34,176 nt of DNA from Planctomycetota bacterium (GTDB lineage Bacteria > Planctomycetota > Planctomycetia > Gemmatales > Gemmataceae), in the NCBI GenBank assembly GCA_017306025.1, contig JAFKJJ010000547.1, forward strand, positions 1 to 34,176, read 5' to 3'. The position numbers were made by a program, and so were the translations under genes. Below the pieces are notes generated by a model. The model ran no database searches. It was given only the letters and a program-made list of their open reading frames with translations, and was not told the origin of the DNA. Shown in pieces: positions 23,158 to 31,054 of this stretch (positions are counted from its first letter, which is position 1; the number at the start of each line of letters is the position of its first letter).

Positions 23158-24555
23158 ATGCTTCCGCTCTCGCGCCGCGAAATGCTCAGCCGTTGCGGTA
23201 CCGGCATCGGTACGATCGCGCTCGCCGGCGTGCTCCGCGACGCGCAGGGGGCCGATACGCCGCGCGCGGTCGATCCGCTCGCGGTGAAGGCGCCACACTT
23301 CGCGGCGAAGGCCAAGCACGTCGTTCACCTGTTCATGAACGGCGGCGCGTCGCAGGTCGATACCTTCGACCCCAAACCAGAACTCACGAGGTACCACGGC
23401 AAACCCATACCGACCGGCAACCTCCGCACCGAGCGGAAGACCGGCGCGGCGATGGGATCGCCGTTCGCATTCAAGAAATACGGGCAATCCGGCATCGAGG
23501 TGAGCGACCTGTTCGCCAGGACCGCCTCGGCGCACATCGACGACATGTGCGTGATTCGGTCGATGCACGCGGACGTTCCGAATCACGAGCCCTCGCTCTT
23601 GCTCATGAACTGTGGCGACGGGCGCCAGCCGCGGCCGAGCCTCGGTAGTTGGGTGACGTACGGCCTCGGCAGCGAAAACCGCAACCTGCCGGGGTTCGTC
23701 GTCATGTGCCCCGGCGGCTATCCGATCGTCACCACGCAGAACTGGCGCTCCGCGTTCCTGCCCGGCGTCTATCAGGGCACGTACATCGACAGCCAGCACA
23801 CGCAAGTTGATCGGCTCATCGCCAACATTCGCAACACCGAGCTTCCGCTCGACAAGCAGCGCGAGCAACTCGACCTCGTCTCGGCGCTCAACGCGAAGCA
23901 CATGAAGGATCGCGCCGACGACCCACAACTGGAAACCCGCATCCGCACGTTCGAGCTGGCGTTCCGGATGCAGTCCGAAGCGGCCGACGTGTTCGACCTC
24001 AGCAAAGAGCCGAAAAAGGTCCGCGAGTGGTACGGCGAGACCACCATCGGCCGTCAACTACTGCTCACGCGCAGGCTAATCGAGCGCGGGGTGCGCGTGG
24101 TGCAGCTCTGGAGCGGCGCCGGGCAACCGTGGGACAACCACGACGGCCTCGCGACGCAACACGCGCTCCTCGCCAAGCAGTGGGACCAGCCGATCGCGGC
24201 GTTCCTCAGCGATTTGAAGGCCCGTGGCCTGTTCGACAGCACGCTGGTGCAGTGGGGCGGCGAGTTCGGCCGCACGCCGGTCGCGGAGTTGCCCGCGCTC
24301 AACGGCCGCGATCACAACCACTACGGCTTCACCTGCTGGCTGGCCGGTGGGGGCGTCAAAGGCGGTACGGTTGTCGGTGCGACGGACGATTTCGGGTTCG
24401 CGGCGGTGGAAAACAAGATGCACGTCCACGACCTTCATGCCACAATGCTCCACCTGCTCGGCTTCGACCACGAGAAACTGACCTACCGCTACGCCGGCCG
24501 CGACTTCCGGCTGACGGATGTCTACGGCCGCGTCGTGAAAGAGATGATCGGATGA
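23158..24555 (+). CDS. DUF1501 family exported protein
   Basis: A 465-aa protein from ATG 23158 (GGAG upstream) with a Tat-type leader (PLSRREMLSRCGTGIGTIAL). The DUF1501 blocks are HVVHLFMNGGASQVDTFDPK, VIRSMHADVPNHEPSLL, SWVTYGLGSENRNLPGFVV, WGGEFGRTP and DHNHYGFTCWLAGGGVKGG. The family belongs to the alkaline phosphatase-like superfamily and is abundant in planctomycetes; its role is not established. It normally follows a PSCyt1/DUF1553 gene, which here is separated from it by the DIP1984 gene and a tRNA-like relic. A longer frame upstream reads through that relic, so it was not used. Confidence 0.93.
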   Translation: MLPLSRREMLSRCGTGIGTIALAGVLRDAQGADTPRAVDPLAVKAPHFAAKAKHVVHLFMNGGASQVDTFDPKPELTRYHGKPIPTGNLRTERKTGAAMGSPFAFKKYGQSGIEVSDLFARTASAHIDDMCVIRSMHADVPNHEPSLLLMNCGDGRQPRPSLGSWVTYGLGSENRNLPGFVVMCPGGYPIVTTQNWRSAFLPGVYQGTYIDSQHTQVDRLIANIRNTELPLDKQREQLDLVSALNAKHMKDRADDPQLETRIRTFELAFRMQSEAADVFDLSKEPKKVREWYGETTIGRQLLLTRRLIERGVRVVQLWSGAGQPWDNHDGLATQHALLAKQWDQPIAAFLSDLKARGLFDSTLVQWGGEFGRTPVAELPALNGRDHNHYGFTCWLAGGGVKGGTVVGATDDFGFAAVENKMHVHDLHATMLHLLGFDHEKLTYRYAGRDFRLTDVYGRVVKEMIG

Positions 24556-24556
24556 G

Positions 24557-24654
24557 GAGCCACAGATAACGCAGATGACGCGGATCAAGGCAGAGGACGG
24601 CTCTCGTTGTTCTCTTCTGTTCTGATCCGTGGTATCTGTGTTCATCCGTGGCTC
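24557..24654. repeat. palindromic intergenic repeat (GAGCCACAGAT type)
   Basis: Imperfect arms of about 31 nt (24557-24587 and 24623-24654) read GAGCCACAGAT...GGATCA and its near reverse complement TGATCC...GTGGCTC, with a 35-nt spacer. The upstream GTG at 24648 lies inside the right arm, which is why the start of the next gene is placed further downstream. Confidence 0.82.
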
Positions 24655-24677
24655 GTCTTTCTGCCCGAGGGCTTCGC

Positions 24678-25703
24678 GTGTCCGCTTCCCCCGTTCGCAG
24701 CACGGTCGATTTCGGCAAGCACGGCAAACAGTACGGGCACCTCTACGTGCCGTACTCGTACAACCTCGGCGGGTGGGCGAACTTGATGCTCTCTGTCGGG
24801 GTCATCAGCCGCGGCACCGGCCCGACCGCCCTCGTGATGGCCGGCAACCACGGCGACGAGTACCCCGGTCAGATCGCGATCATGCGCCTGTTGCGCGAAC
24901 TCAACCCGGATGACGTCAGCGGCCGACTGATCCTCATTCCGACGCTCACGATGCCCGCCGCGAAGGCCGCGACCCGCCTCTCGCCGCTCGACGGCAAGAA
25001 CTTCAACCGCTGTTTCCCCGGCAACCCCGCGGGCACGCCGAGCGAGGTCGTCGCGCACTACCTGAGCAGCGTGTTGTTCCCGCTCGCGGACATCGTGTTC
25101 GACATCCACACCGGAGGGCGCAGCATCGACTTCGAGCCGTGCGCGCACATGCACCTCGTCCCGAAGGGGCCGCAGCGCGACGAGATGCTGGCCGCGACCG
25201 AGGCCTGGAACACCGACTTCTGCTTCCTGTATGCGGACGTCGCCGGCACCGGGCTGCTTCCCGTCGAGGCGGAGAGCCAGGGGAAGGTCGTCGTGACGAC
25301 CGAGATGGGCGGCAGCGAGAACGTGACCGCGCTCGTCCACGCCGAAACGCAGATGGGGCTACGAAACGTGCTCAAGCACTTCGGACTGCTCGCCGGGAAG
25401 CCGGTGACGCGCGAATCACTCGGCCTCGATCCGACGCGGTGGGTGCAGGCGCTCGCCTGGGAGGATTACCGCTTCGCGCCGGAGTCGGGCGTGTACGAGA
25501 ACCTCGTTCCGCTCGGCGAGAACGTGGACGCGGGCCAGCCGGTCGGCGCGATCCACTTCCTCGAACGTCCCGACCGCGACCCGGTGCACGTGGTCGCGAA
25601 CTCGGCCGGCGTGCTGATCGCTACGCGCGCGCCGTCGGTCGTCGCTCAGGGCGACTGTGTCGCGTGCATCGCTCACGACGTCGACCCACGGAAATTGCCG
25701 TAA
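24678..25703 (+). CDS. succinylglutamate desuccinylase/aspartoacylase family zinc hydrolase
   Basis: A 341-aa M14-fold deacylase, from GTG 24678 (GAGGG six nt upstream). The alternative GTG 24648 lies within a repeat arm. Zinc ligands are His58 and Glu61 in GNHGDEYPG and His144 in FDIHTGG. The substrate-binding DGKNFNRCFPG (105-115) and the catalytic Glu209 in TTEMGGS are also visible. The C-terminal part (about 260-335) is a beta-rich, barrel-like domain. Family members remove N-acyl groups from amino acids (AstE, aspartoacylase, DoeB). Being the first gene of a cassette with two enolase-superfamily enzymes and a creatininase-like protein suggests it frees an acylated substrate; the actual one is unknown. 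Confidence 0.9.
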   Translation: MSASPVRSTVDFGKHGKQYGHLYVPYSYNLGGWANLMLSVGVISRGTGPTALVMAGNHGDEYPGQIAIMRLLRELNPDDVSGRLILIPTLTMPAAKAATRLSPLDGKNFNRCFPGNPAGTPSEVVAHYLSSVLFPLADIVFDIHTGGRSIDFEPCAHMHLVPKGPQRDEMLAATEAWNTDFCFLYADVAGTGLLPVEAESQGKVVVTTEMGGSENVTALVHAETQMGLRNVLKHFGLLAGKPVTRESLGLDPTRWVQALAWEDYRFAPESGVYENLVPLGENVDAGQPVGAIHFLERPDRDPVHVVANSAGVLIATRAPSVVAQGDCVACIAHDVDPRKLP

Positions 25704-25716
25704 AGCAGAAGACATT

Positions 25717-25820
25717 GGCCACAAAAAGTACAAAGAGCACAAAAAGAAGCAAAGATAATGAGTTGAAATCGGTCCCGCCTTTTGCCTTCTTTTTGTGCTC
25801 TTTGTGCTTTTTTGTGGCTA
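25717..25820. repeat. palindromic intergenic repeat (GGCCACAAAAAG type)
   Basis: Two AT-richer arms (about 25717-25754 and 25784-25820) are imperfect reverse complements around GCACAAAAAGAAG/CTTCTTTTTGTGC. The spacer is about 30 nt. Its base composition (poly-A/T runs) stands out from the GC-rich surroundings. A different family from those before and after. Confidence 0.82.
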
Positions 25821-25840
25821 TTCCCTTGATTGGACTCCTC

Positions 25841-26959
25841 ATGAAGATCACGCAAGTCGTTTGTCAGATCCTGCGCATTCCGAACATCCAGGCCAAGACT
25901 GCCAGCAGTCAGGATTCGGTTCTCGTTCGGGTACGCACCGACGACGGGCTCGAAGGGGTCGGCGAGGCGGACTCGTCGCCGGAGGGCGTGAAGGCGCTCG
26001 TCGACGCGCCGTTCAGCCACAACATCGCGTGCGGTCTGCGGCAGTTGCTCGTCGGCGAGAACCCGCTCGACCACGAACGGCTGTGGCAGAAGATGTACCG
26101 CCGGACCATGTACTTCGGCCGCAAGGCGCTCGGCATCACCGCGATGGCCGCGGTGGATATGGCGCTGTGGGACCTGAAGGGGAAGGCGTTCAATCAGCCG
26201 ATCCACCGGCTGCTCGGCGGCAAGCAACACGACCGTATCCGCGGGTACGCGTCGATCCTGTTCGGCCGCGACGGGAAGGAGACGGCCGACATCGCGCGGA
26301 AGTGGGTCGCGGCGGGCTACACGGCCGTGAAGTTCGGGTGGGAGCCGATGGGCACCTCCGAGGCGGTCGACATTGATTTGGTGAAGGGGGCGCGCGAGGG
26401 GCTCGGGAAGAACACGCTCCTGATCGACGCCGGTTGCGTCTACGACGCGCGGACGGCGCTGCGTCGGGCGCACGCGTTCGCGGAGTACCAGCCGGAGTGG
26501 TTCGAGGAGCCGCTCCGCGAGGACGACATCGACGGCTACGTGTGGCTCCGCGACCGCTCGCCGGTCCCGATCGCGGCCGGGGAAGGGGAGTGCGGCCGCG
26601 AGTCGTTCCGCCCGCTGATCGACCGGCGCGCGCTCGACGTCTATCAGGTCGATCTCTCGCGCTGCGGGTTCACGGACGCGGCCTACATCCGCGCCCGCGT
26701 GGAGGAGATCGGCGCGCGGCTGTGCAACCACTGTTACACCAGCCCGCTCACGGTCGCGGCCAGCATTCACTGGCTCTCGACGTGCCGCGACGCGTTCGTG
26801 TTCGAGGACTGCGTCGAGGACTCGCCGCTGCGGCACGAACTGACGCTGGAAAAGGTTCAGTCCGTGAACGGCTGGATGGAAGTACCCGACCGCCCTGGGC
26901 TGGGGGTCACGCTCGACGAGGGCTTCGTGAAGAAGTACCTCGTTGCGGAATCCAAGTGA
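25841..26959 (+). CDS. mandelate racemase/muconate lactonizing-type enolase superfamily protein (paralog 1)
   Basis: A 372-aa protein from ATG 25841. An N-terminal capping domain (1-110; RVRTDDGLEGVGEADSS) precedes the barrel. The catalytic lysine is Lys164 in YTAVKFGWEP. Metal ligands are Asp196 (LIDAGCVYD), Glu222 (WFEEPL) and Glu248 (AAGEGE); Asp271 and His297 (LCNHCYTSPL) form the His-Asp dyad. This pattern is that of mandelate-racemase-subgroup sugar-acid dehydratases and racemases. It shares K-x-GW and the His dyad with the enzyme at 27978 but differs elsewhere. The substrate is unknown. No strong Shine-Dalgarno is visible, as the repeat lies directly upstream. Confidence 0.92.
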   Translation: MKITQVVCQILRIPNIQAKTASSQDSVLVRVRTDDGLEGVGEADSSPEGVKALVDAPFSHNIACGLRQLLVGENPLDHERLWQKMYRRTMYFGRKALGITAMAAVDMALWDLKGKAFNQPIHRLLGGKQHDRIRGYASILFGRDGKETADIARKWVAAGYTAVKFGWEPMGTSEAVDIDLVKGAREGLGKNTLLIDAGCVYDARTALRRAHAFAEYQPEWFEEPLREDDIDGYVWLRDRSPVPIAAGEGECGRESFRPLIDRRALDVYQVDLSRCGFTDAAYIRARVEEIGARLCNHCYTSPLTVAASIHWLSTCRDAFVFEDCVEDSPLRHELTLEKVQSVNGWMEVPDRPGLGVTLDEGFVKKYLVAESK

Positions 26960-26967
26960 GAAACAGC

Positions 26968-27079
26968 AATTAACCACAGAGACACAGAGGCGCAGAGAAG
27001 ACAGAAAGGCAGAGAAAATATTCCTTTGGAAACTCTGCCTTTCTGTCTTCTCTGCGCCTCTGTGTCTCTGTGGTTAATT
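26968..27079. repeat. perfect 47-bp palindromic intergenic repeat (AATTAACCACAGAG type)
   Basis: Arms 26968-27014 and 27033-27079 are exact reverse complements over 47 nt, with an 18-nt loop. It fills most of the gap between the first enolase-family gene and the creatininase gene. Such a strong hairpin could affect downstream expression, but no T-tract follows. Confidence 0.95.
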
Positions 27080-27099
27080 ATTCTTTTCGGAGTCATTCC

Positions 27100-27981
27100 A
27101 TGAGTCGCGCGAAAACAGAATACCGTTATGAGAAACTAACTTGGCCCGAGATCAACGACGCGGTTGATTTGGGCAAGGTGTGTATTGTGCCGTGCGGCGC
27201 GGTGGAGCAGCACGGGCACCACCTGCCGCTCGACGTGGACCTCGTGTGCCCGTGCGGGATCGCAAAGGGCGCGGGTCAAGAGATACCCGACAGGATGTTG
27301 GTCCTCCCGGTGGTCGCGTACGGCTACACCGGGCACGTGATGGACTTCCCGGGCACGATCAACACCGATTTTGAGCACTTCATGCACCAGGTGCTCGACA
27401 TCACCAAGTCGCTCGCCTACCACGGCTTCAAGAAGATCATTCTTCTCAACGGCCACGGCTCCAACATGCCGAACCTGGACCTGGTGGCGCGCCGCACCAA
27501 TATCGAGACGGACGCGGAATGTTGTGTGGTCGCGTGGTGGAACCTGTTGACCGTGGACAAAGCGTTCCTGCCGAAGTGGCGCCAGAGTAAATTCCCCGGC
27601 GGCTGTTCACACGCGTGCGAACTCGAAACCAGCCTCTACCTGTATCTCGATGGCGACAACGTCAGAAAAGACCTCATCAAGAGCGGGACCATCAGCTTCA
27701 ATAACGAGGACAGCCCGTTCAACTGGGTGGATCTGTTCGCGGCCGGGCCGGCGACGGTCGTCTCGTGGACGAGCAGTTACTCCGACACCGGCACGCTGGG
27801 CGATGCGGAGCTCGCCACCCCGGAGAAGGGCCGTCAGGCTTACGAAGAGGCCGTGAAGCAACTCGTGCGTTACGTGACGTGGTGGCAGAACCGGCCGAAG
27901 GACGTCCGCAAGGATCGGCACCGCAAGCCGCCGACCATGCCGATTCCCTGGGGTCAGCGGTCGATCGGGGGTGACCAATGA
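27100..27981 (+). CDS. creatininase family amidohydrolase
   Basis: A 293-aa protein from ATG 27100, with GGAG upstream. Metal-binding motif GAVEQHGHHLPLDVD (33-47) gives Glu36, His38 and Asp47. NGHGSN (118-123) supplies His120, and GGCSHACELETSLYL supplies the second-metal Glu. In creatininase the residue two after His120 is Glu; here it is Ser, so creatinine is unlikely to be the substrate. The family also includes formylaminopyrimidine deformylases and peptide or lactam hydrolases. The stop overlaps the next gene's ATG by four nt, so they are cotranscribed. A role in opening a cyclic amide or removing an amine in the cassette's pathway is inference. Confidence 0.92.
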   Translation: MSRAKTEYRYEKLTWPEINDAVDLGKVCIVPCGAVEQHGHHLPLDVDLVCPCGIAKGAGQEIPDRMLVLPVVAYGYTGHVMDFPGTINTDFEHFMHQVLDITKSLAYHGFKKIILLNGHGSNMPNLDLVARRTNIETDAECCVVAWWNLLTVDKAFLPKWRQSKFPGGCSHACELETSLYLYLDGDNVRKDLIKSGTISFNNEDSPFNWVDLFAAGPATVVSWTSSYSDTGTLGDAELATPEKGRQAYEEAVKQLVRYVTWWQNRPKDVRKDRHRKPPTMPIPWGQRSIGGDQ

Positions 27982-29099
27982 AGATCGCAGACGTGCGCCT
28001 CACCGGACTGACGGGCGGAACGGTCGAGGGCGGCTGGGCCGAAGAACTTACGCCCGAAGACAACGTCCACACCGTTGTTGAGGTGCTCACCGACGACGGC
28101 CTGATCGGCGTCGGGAGTACGTTCACGAGCAGCCACCTCGTGGCGGCCGCGACGAAGTTGCTGCGCCCGTTCCTCATCGGCGAACGGGCCGACGAACCCG
28201 CTCGCGTCAGCGAGAAGCTCCGGCAGAACACGTTCTGGCAGGGACGCGGCGGGAGCGTCGAACACGCCATCAGCGGCATCGACATCGCGCTGTGGGACCT
28301 GTTCGGTAAGATCACGAGGCAGCCGGTGTCGCGGCTACTCGGCGGCAACTACCGCTCGAAGATCAAGCCGTACGGGTCGCTCCTGTTCGCGGAACCGGAC
28401 GCGCTACGCGAAAAACTGAAAATCGCGGTCGCGCGCGGCTTCAAGGCAATCAAGCTCGGGTGGAAGCCGTTCGGCCGGCGCGACGCCAAGACCGACGAGC
28501 TTCTGATCCGCACGGCGCGCGAGACGGTCGGCCCGAACGTGGAGATCATGGTCGACGCTGGCGGCAGCGACGCGTACTGGCCGCACGGCTACAAGTGGGC
28601 GCTCCGCACCGCTCAGATGCTCGCGCGGTACGACGTGGTGTGGTTCGAGGAGGCGCTACCGCCCGACGACATCGCGGGGTTCGCGGAACTGCGCCGGAAC
28701 GCGCCGCTGCCCATCGCGACCGGCGAAGTGTTCACGCGGCGCCAGAGCTTCTGGCCGCTGATCCAGCAGCACGCCGCGGACATCGTTCAGCCTGACTGTA
28801 CCAAGTGCGGGGGGCTTACCGAGGCGTGGCGGATCGCGTGGATGGCGTACGAGCACAACGTGCAGTGGGTGCCGCACGGCTGGAACACCGCCATCGGCCT
28901 CGCGGCCGACCTGCAACTCTCCGCGGCGATGCCCGTGGCGAAGTACGTCGAGTTCCTCACGCCGTCGCCGTACATGGACGAGCTGATTACGGTGCCGTTC
29001 CGGCCGGACGCGGACGGCTACCTGACGATTCCCGATGCCCCGGGACTCGGGATCGAATTGAACCGCGTCGCGCTCGAGCGGTTCGGAGCGAAAGCGTGA
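27978..29099 (+). CDS. mandelate racemase-type enolase superfamily protein (paralog 2)
   Basis: A 373-aa protein overlapping the creatininase gene by ATGA. The active site is Lys159 in FKAIKLGWKP, Asp193 (MVDAGGSD), Glu224 (WFEEAL), Glu250 (ATGEVF), Asp273 and His300 (VPHGWNTAIG). The segment DIALWDLFGKITRQPVSRLLGG is a standard subgroup signature. It is the sister, in layout, of the enzyme at 25841 but has a different capping domain and a different 20s-loop, so the two probably use different substrates. The gene ends the cassette, with a strong hairpin after it. Confidence 0.93.
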   Translation: MKIADVRLTGLTGGTVEGGWAEELTPEDNVHTVVEVLTDDGLIGVGSTFTSSHLVAAATKLLRPFLIGERADEPARVSEKLRQNTFWQGRGGSVEHAISGIDIALWDLFGKITRQPVSRLLGGNYRSKIKPYGSLLFAEPDALREKLKIAVARGFKAIKLGWKPFGRRDAKTDELLIRTARETVGPNVEIMVDAGGSDAYWPHGYKWALRTAQMLARYDVVWFEEALPPDDIAGFAELRRNAPLPIATGEVFTRRQSFWPLIQQHAADIVQPDCTKCGGLTEAWRIAWMAYEHNVQWVPHGWNTAIGLAADLQLSAAMPVAKYVEFLTPSPYMDELITVPFRPDADGYLTIPDAPGLGIELNRVALERFGAKA

Positions 29100-29151
29100 T
29101 GACCGGCGTGCCGCGCCCGGTCGTTCGGCGGTGTGAAGTGCCGCGAGCGAA

Positions 29152-29182
29152 GCGGCCGGACCCGACCGTTGGGTCCGGCCGC
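29152..29182. terminator. 12-bp hairpin, bidirectional terminator
   Basis: A perfect 12-bp stem (GCGGCCGGACCC / GGGTCCGGCCGC) with a 7-nt GACCGTT loop lies between the convergent enolase-family and TPR genes. There is no long T-tract, so it may act as a structure-driven stop or mRNA end protector. Confidence 0.6.
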
Positions 29183-29184
29183 CG

Positions 29185-30000
29185 TCAGTCCCCGCGCGCG
29201 GTGCGGTACGGCTGGTGCTCGCGGTAGAGCTTCACGCGGGCCAGCGCGTTCTCCCGGCGCCGGCCCGAGAACGTTGGGAACTCCAGCGCCCTCGACTGCC
29301 ACCGAACGGCCTCGTCGAACTGCCCGGTCTCGGCGCAGGCCGCGGCCAGGTTGTCGATGCAGTCCGGATCGTTCCACCCGGTCAGTTCGCACGCCCTGCG
29401 GGCGTCGTGGACCGCCCCGTCCCCGTCCCGATACCGCCCCTCCGGGCAGGTGGCCCGCAGCCACGCCCGCCCCGCGTGCGCCCCGGCGTGACCCGGCGCG
29501 AGGCGGATTGCCTCGGTGTAGTCCTCCTGCGCCCCGCCGTAGGCCCGGTTCAAGTGCCGTGCGACCGCTCGGCCGTAGTAGCCCGCCGGGTTATTCGGGT
29601 CGAGGCGGATCGCCTCGGTGTAGTCCCCGATCGCTTTGTCGTACTCCCCGCGCTCCGCCCGCGCTACTGCGCGGCGCAGGTAGTGTGCGCCGATCCGCGG
29701 CTGGGCCTCGATCATCCCGGTGAAGAACGCGGGCGCGTCCGCGAGCGGGACCACGTCGGCGGCGCGGAGCCACCCCCGCTTCCCCCCGGACCGGACCAGC
29801 GCCCATCCCTCCCGCCGCTCCAGGACGGTAACGATCAGTTCGGTCACCTCCCCGAGGTCCACCCACTTTTCCCCCGCGACGTACCCGAATCTCACCCCGG
29901 CCCGCTTCACGAGCACCCGTTGCTCGCCCGGGGCCTCGTCGGCCGCCCCGACCCCCGGCCCCATCAGGATACCCAGGACCGCCACCCACCGTCGCACCAT
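29185..30000 (-). CDS. exported SH3-like and TPR repeat protein
   Basis: A 271-aa protein from ATG 30000, with a signal peptide (WVAVLGILMGPGVGAAD). Residues about 28-85 look like a bacterial SH3 domain (VLVKRAGVRFGYVAGEKWVDLGEV, WALVRSGGKRGWLRAADV). TPR motifs follow from about 105: HYLRRAVARAERGEYDKAIGDY, GYYGRAVARHLNRAYGGAQEDY and a longer C-terminal pair. This layout is frequent in planctomycete periplasmic proteins that bind peptidoglycan or scaffold other proteins. No specific partner is visible. It converges on the upstream catabolic cassette. Confidence 0.85.
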   Translation of the reverse strand: MVRRWVAVLGILMGPGVGAADEAPGEQRVLVKRAGVRFGYVAGEKWVDLGEVTELIVTVLERREGWALVRSGGKRGWLRAADVVPLADAPAFFTGMIEAQPRIGAHYLRRAVARAERGEYDKAIGDYTEAIRLDPNNPAGYYGRAVARHLNRAYGGAQEDYTEAIRLAPGHAGAHAGRAWLRATCPEGRYRDGDGAVHDARRACELTGWNDPDCIDNLAAACAETGQFDEAVRWQSRALEFPTFSGRRRENALARVKLYREHQPYRTARGD

Positions 30001-30214
30001 TCGACCGTGCCTCCCGGGCGATTCGGGCGTGCGTGCGGGTCTATATGTCCGTCGGAACCGAGAATCCAGGCGAGCCGCCGGCGCGGGCGAGCCGGAACCA
30101 CAGATCCGCTTTCTGCACCCTGCCGGAGCCGGTCGCGGCGGCCCCGATCGGCGGAACGACGCGGGCGGGTGCGTCATTCGGCCCGGTTGGTGAGGGATCG
30201 GTCGCAAGCCGACT
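30001..30214. other. intergenic stretch with no recognisable gene
   Basis: I see no gene, RNA or repeat here. A 61-codon open frame (30033-30218) has no supporting motif. It separates the TPR gene start from a degraded small gene, and any promoter for the TPR gene on the minus strand would be here, though no clear boxes stand out. Confidence 0.5.
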
Positions 30215-30394
30215 ATGACCGACACGGACGGAAAGAACCGGCACCCCCGCACCACGCCGGCCGACGCGAGTGACCCGCGACGGCAAAAGACGTAAGGTCG
30301 AAGACCTGAAGGCCGGTTCGAGGGTCACGGTGACCGCGGAGAAGAAGGGGACAAGGTGGTCGCCACGAAGGGCGAGGCGAAGAACCCGAGCCGA
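30215..30394 (+). pseudogene. frameshifted small DGK/DLKAG-repeat protein gene
   Basis: The original frame starts at ATG 30215 (MTDTDGKNRHPRTTPADA). After codon 18 the sense moves to another frame (VTRDGKRRKVEDLKAGSRV then TVTAEKKG), and then returns to the first frame at 30350 (DKVVATKGEAKNPS). Joined, this is a plausible single domain with the pattern DGK-x-V-DLKAG-x-V-x-VT, like small DUF5666-type beta proteins. Two missing bases near 30269 and one missing G near 30350 would explain it. The unbroken frame ends at TAA 30290. It is a pseudogene, or sequencing errors in an intact gene. Confidence 0.55.
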
Positions 30395-30457
30395 CCGGCG
30401 CGCCGCTTGCTTCTCCACCACCCGCTTCGCGGCCGACGTGGCCGCGGGGATTACTCG

Positions 30458-30480
30458 GCGGGCCGGCGTGACCGGCCCGC
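30458..30480. repeat. 9-bp GC hairpin
   Basis: A perfect 9-bp stem (GCGGGCCGG / CCGGCCCGC) with a CGTGA loop stands 22 nt upstream of the response regulator ATG. It may be a terminator for the degraded gene or a 5'-leader structure; no T-tract follows. Confidence 0.45.
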
Positions 30481-30501
30481 GCTTCAGCCTTTCGGTCGCA
30501 C

Positions 30502-30966
30502 ATGTCCGATACTCGCGCTCCGATCGATGCCGCTCCGCTCGCTCTGCAACCGACCGATCCCGGGCACGAGTTGCCGCCCCCGCCCGGACTCCGAATCCTC
30601 TGCGTTGACGACAACGTGGACGCGGCGGACTCGCTCGGGACGCTGTTGGGAATAGTCGGCTGCGAGGTCGCCGTTGCACACGGGGCGGAAGAGGCCCTCG
30701 CGCGGGCGGAGGAGTTCCGGCCCCGCGCGTGCGTTCTCGACATCACCATGCCCGGTATGGACGGGTGCGAACTCGCCCGCCGAATCCGTGCCGGCGGCGG
30801 CGCGGACGTGCTGTTGATCGCGCTGACGGCGCTCGGCGACTACAACTCGATCGAGCGCATCGCCGACGCCGGGTTCGACCTGTACTTCACCAAGCCGGTG
30901 GCCGCGCGCGACCTGTACGCCGCGCTCAACGATTTCGCCGCCCGCGGCCGTCCGCGGAACGATTGA
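30502..30966 (+). CDS. single-domain response regulator (CheY-like receiver)
   Basis: A 154-aa protein with a disordered Pro/Ala-rich N-terminus (1-28) followed by a receiver domain (about 29-145). The acidic pair Asp36-Asp37 is in CVDDN. The phospho-acceptor is Asp80 (VLDITMPGMDG), the switch Thr is Thr109 (ALTA), and the conserved lysine is Lys131 (FTKPV). There is no output domain, so it likely acts by protein contact or phosphate relay. No kinase gene lies nearby. A GC hairpin precedes it and no clear Shine-Dalgarno is seen. Confidence 0.93.
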   Translation: MSDTRAPIDAAPLALQPTDPGHELPPPPGLRILCVDDNVDAADSLGTLLGIVGCEVAVAHGAEEALARAEEFRPRACVLDITMPGMDGCELARRIRAGGGADVLLIALTALGDYNSIERIADAGFDLYFTKPVAARDLYAALNDFAARGRPRND

Positions 30967-31054
30967 GTGCCGCGGCCGTCGGTTTTTTCGTCACCCCGGC
31001 CCGCCGCGCGTTACTCTCAATCAAAGGGACGAACGCAACGCGGAGGGTCCGACG

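Noticed and set aside
24557..27079. CRISPR array
   Set aside because: The repeated arms are palindromic pairs of different families within intergenic gaps, not regularly spaced identical direct repeats with spacers.
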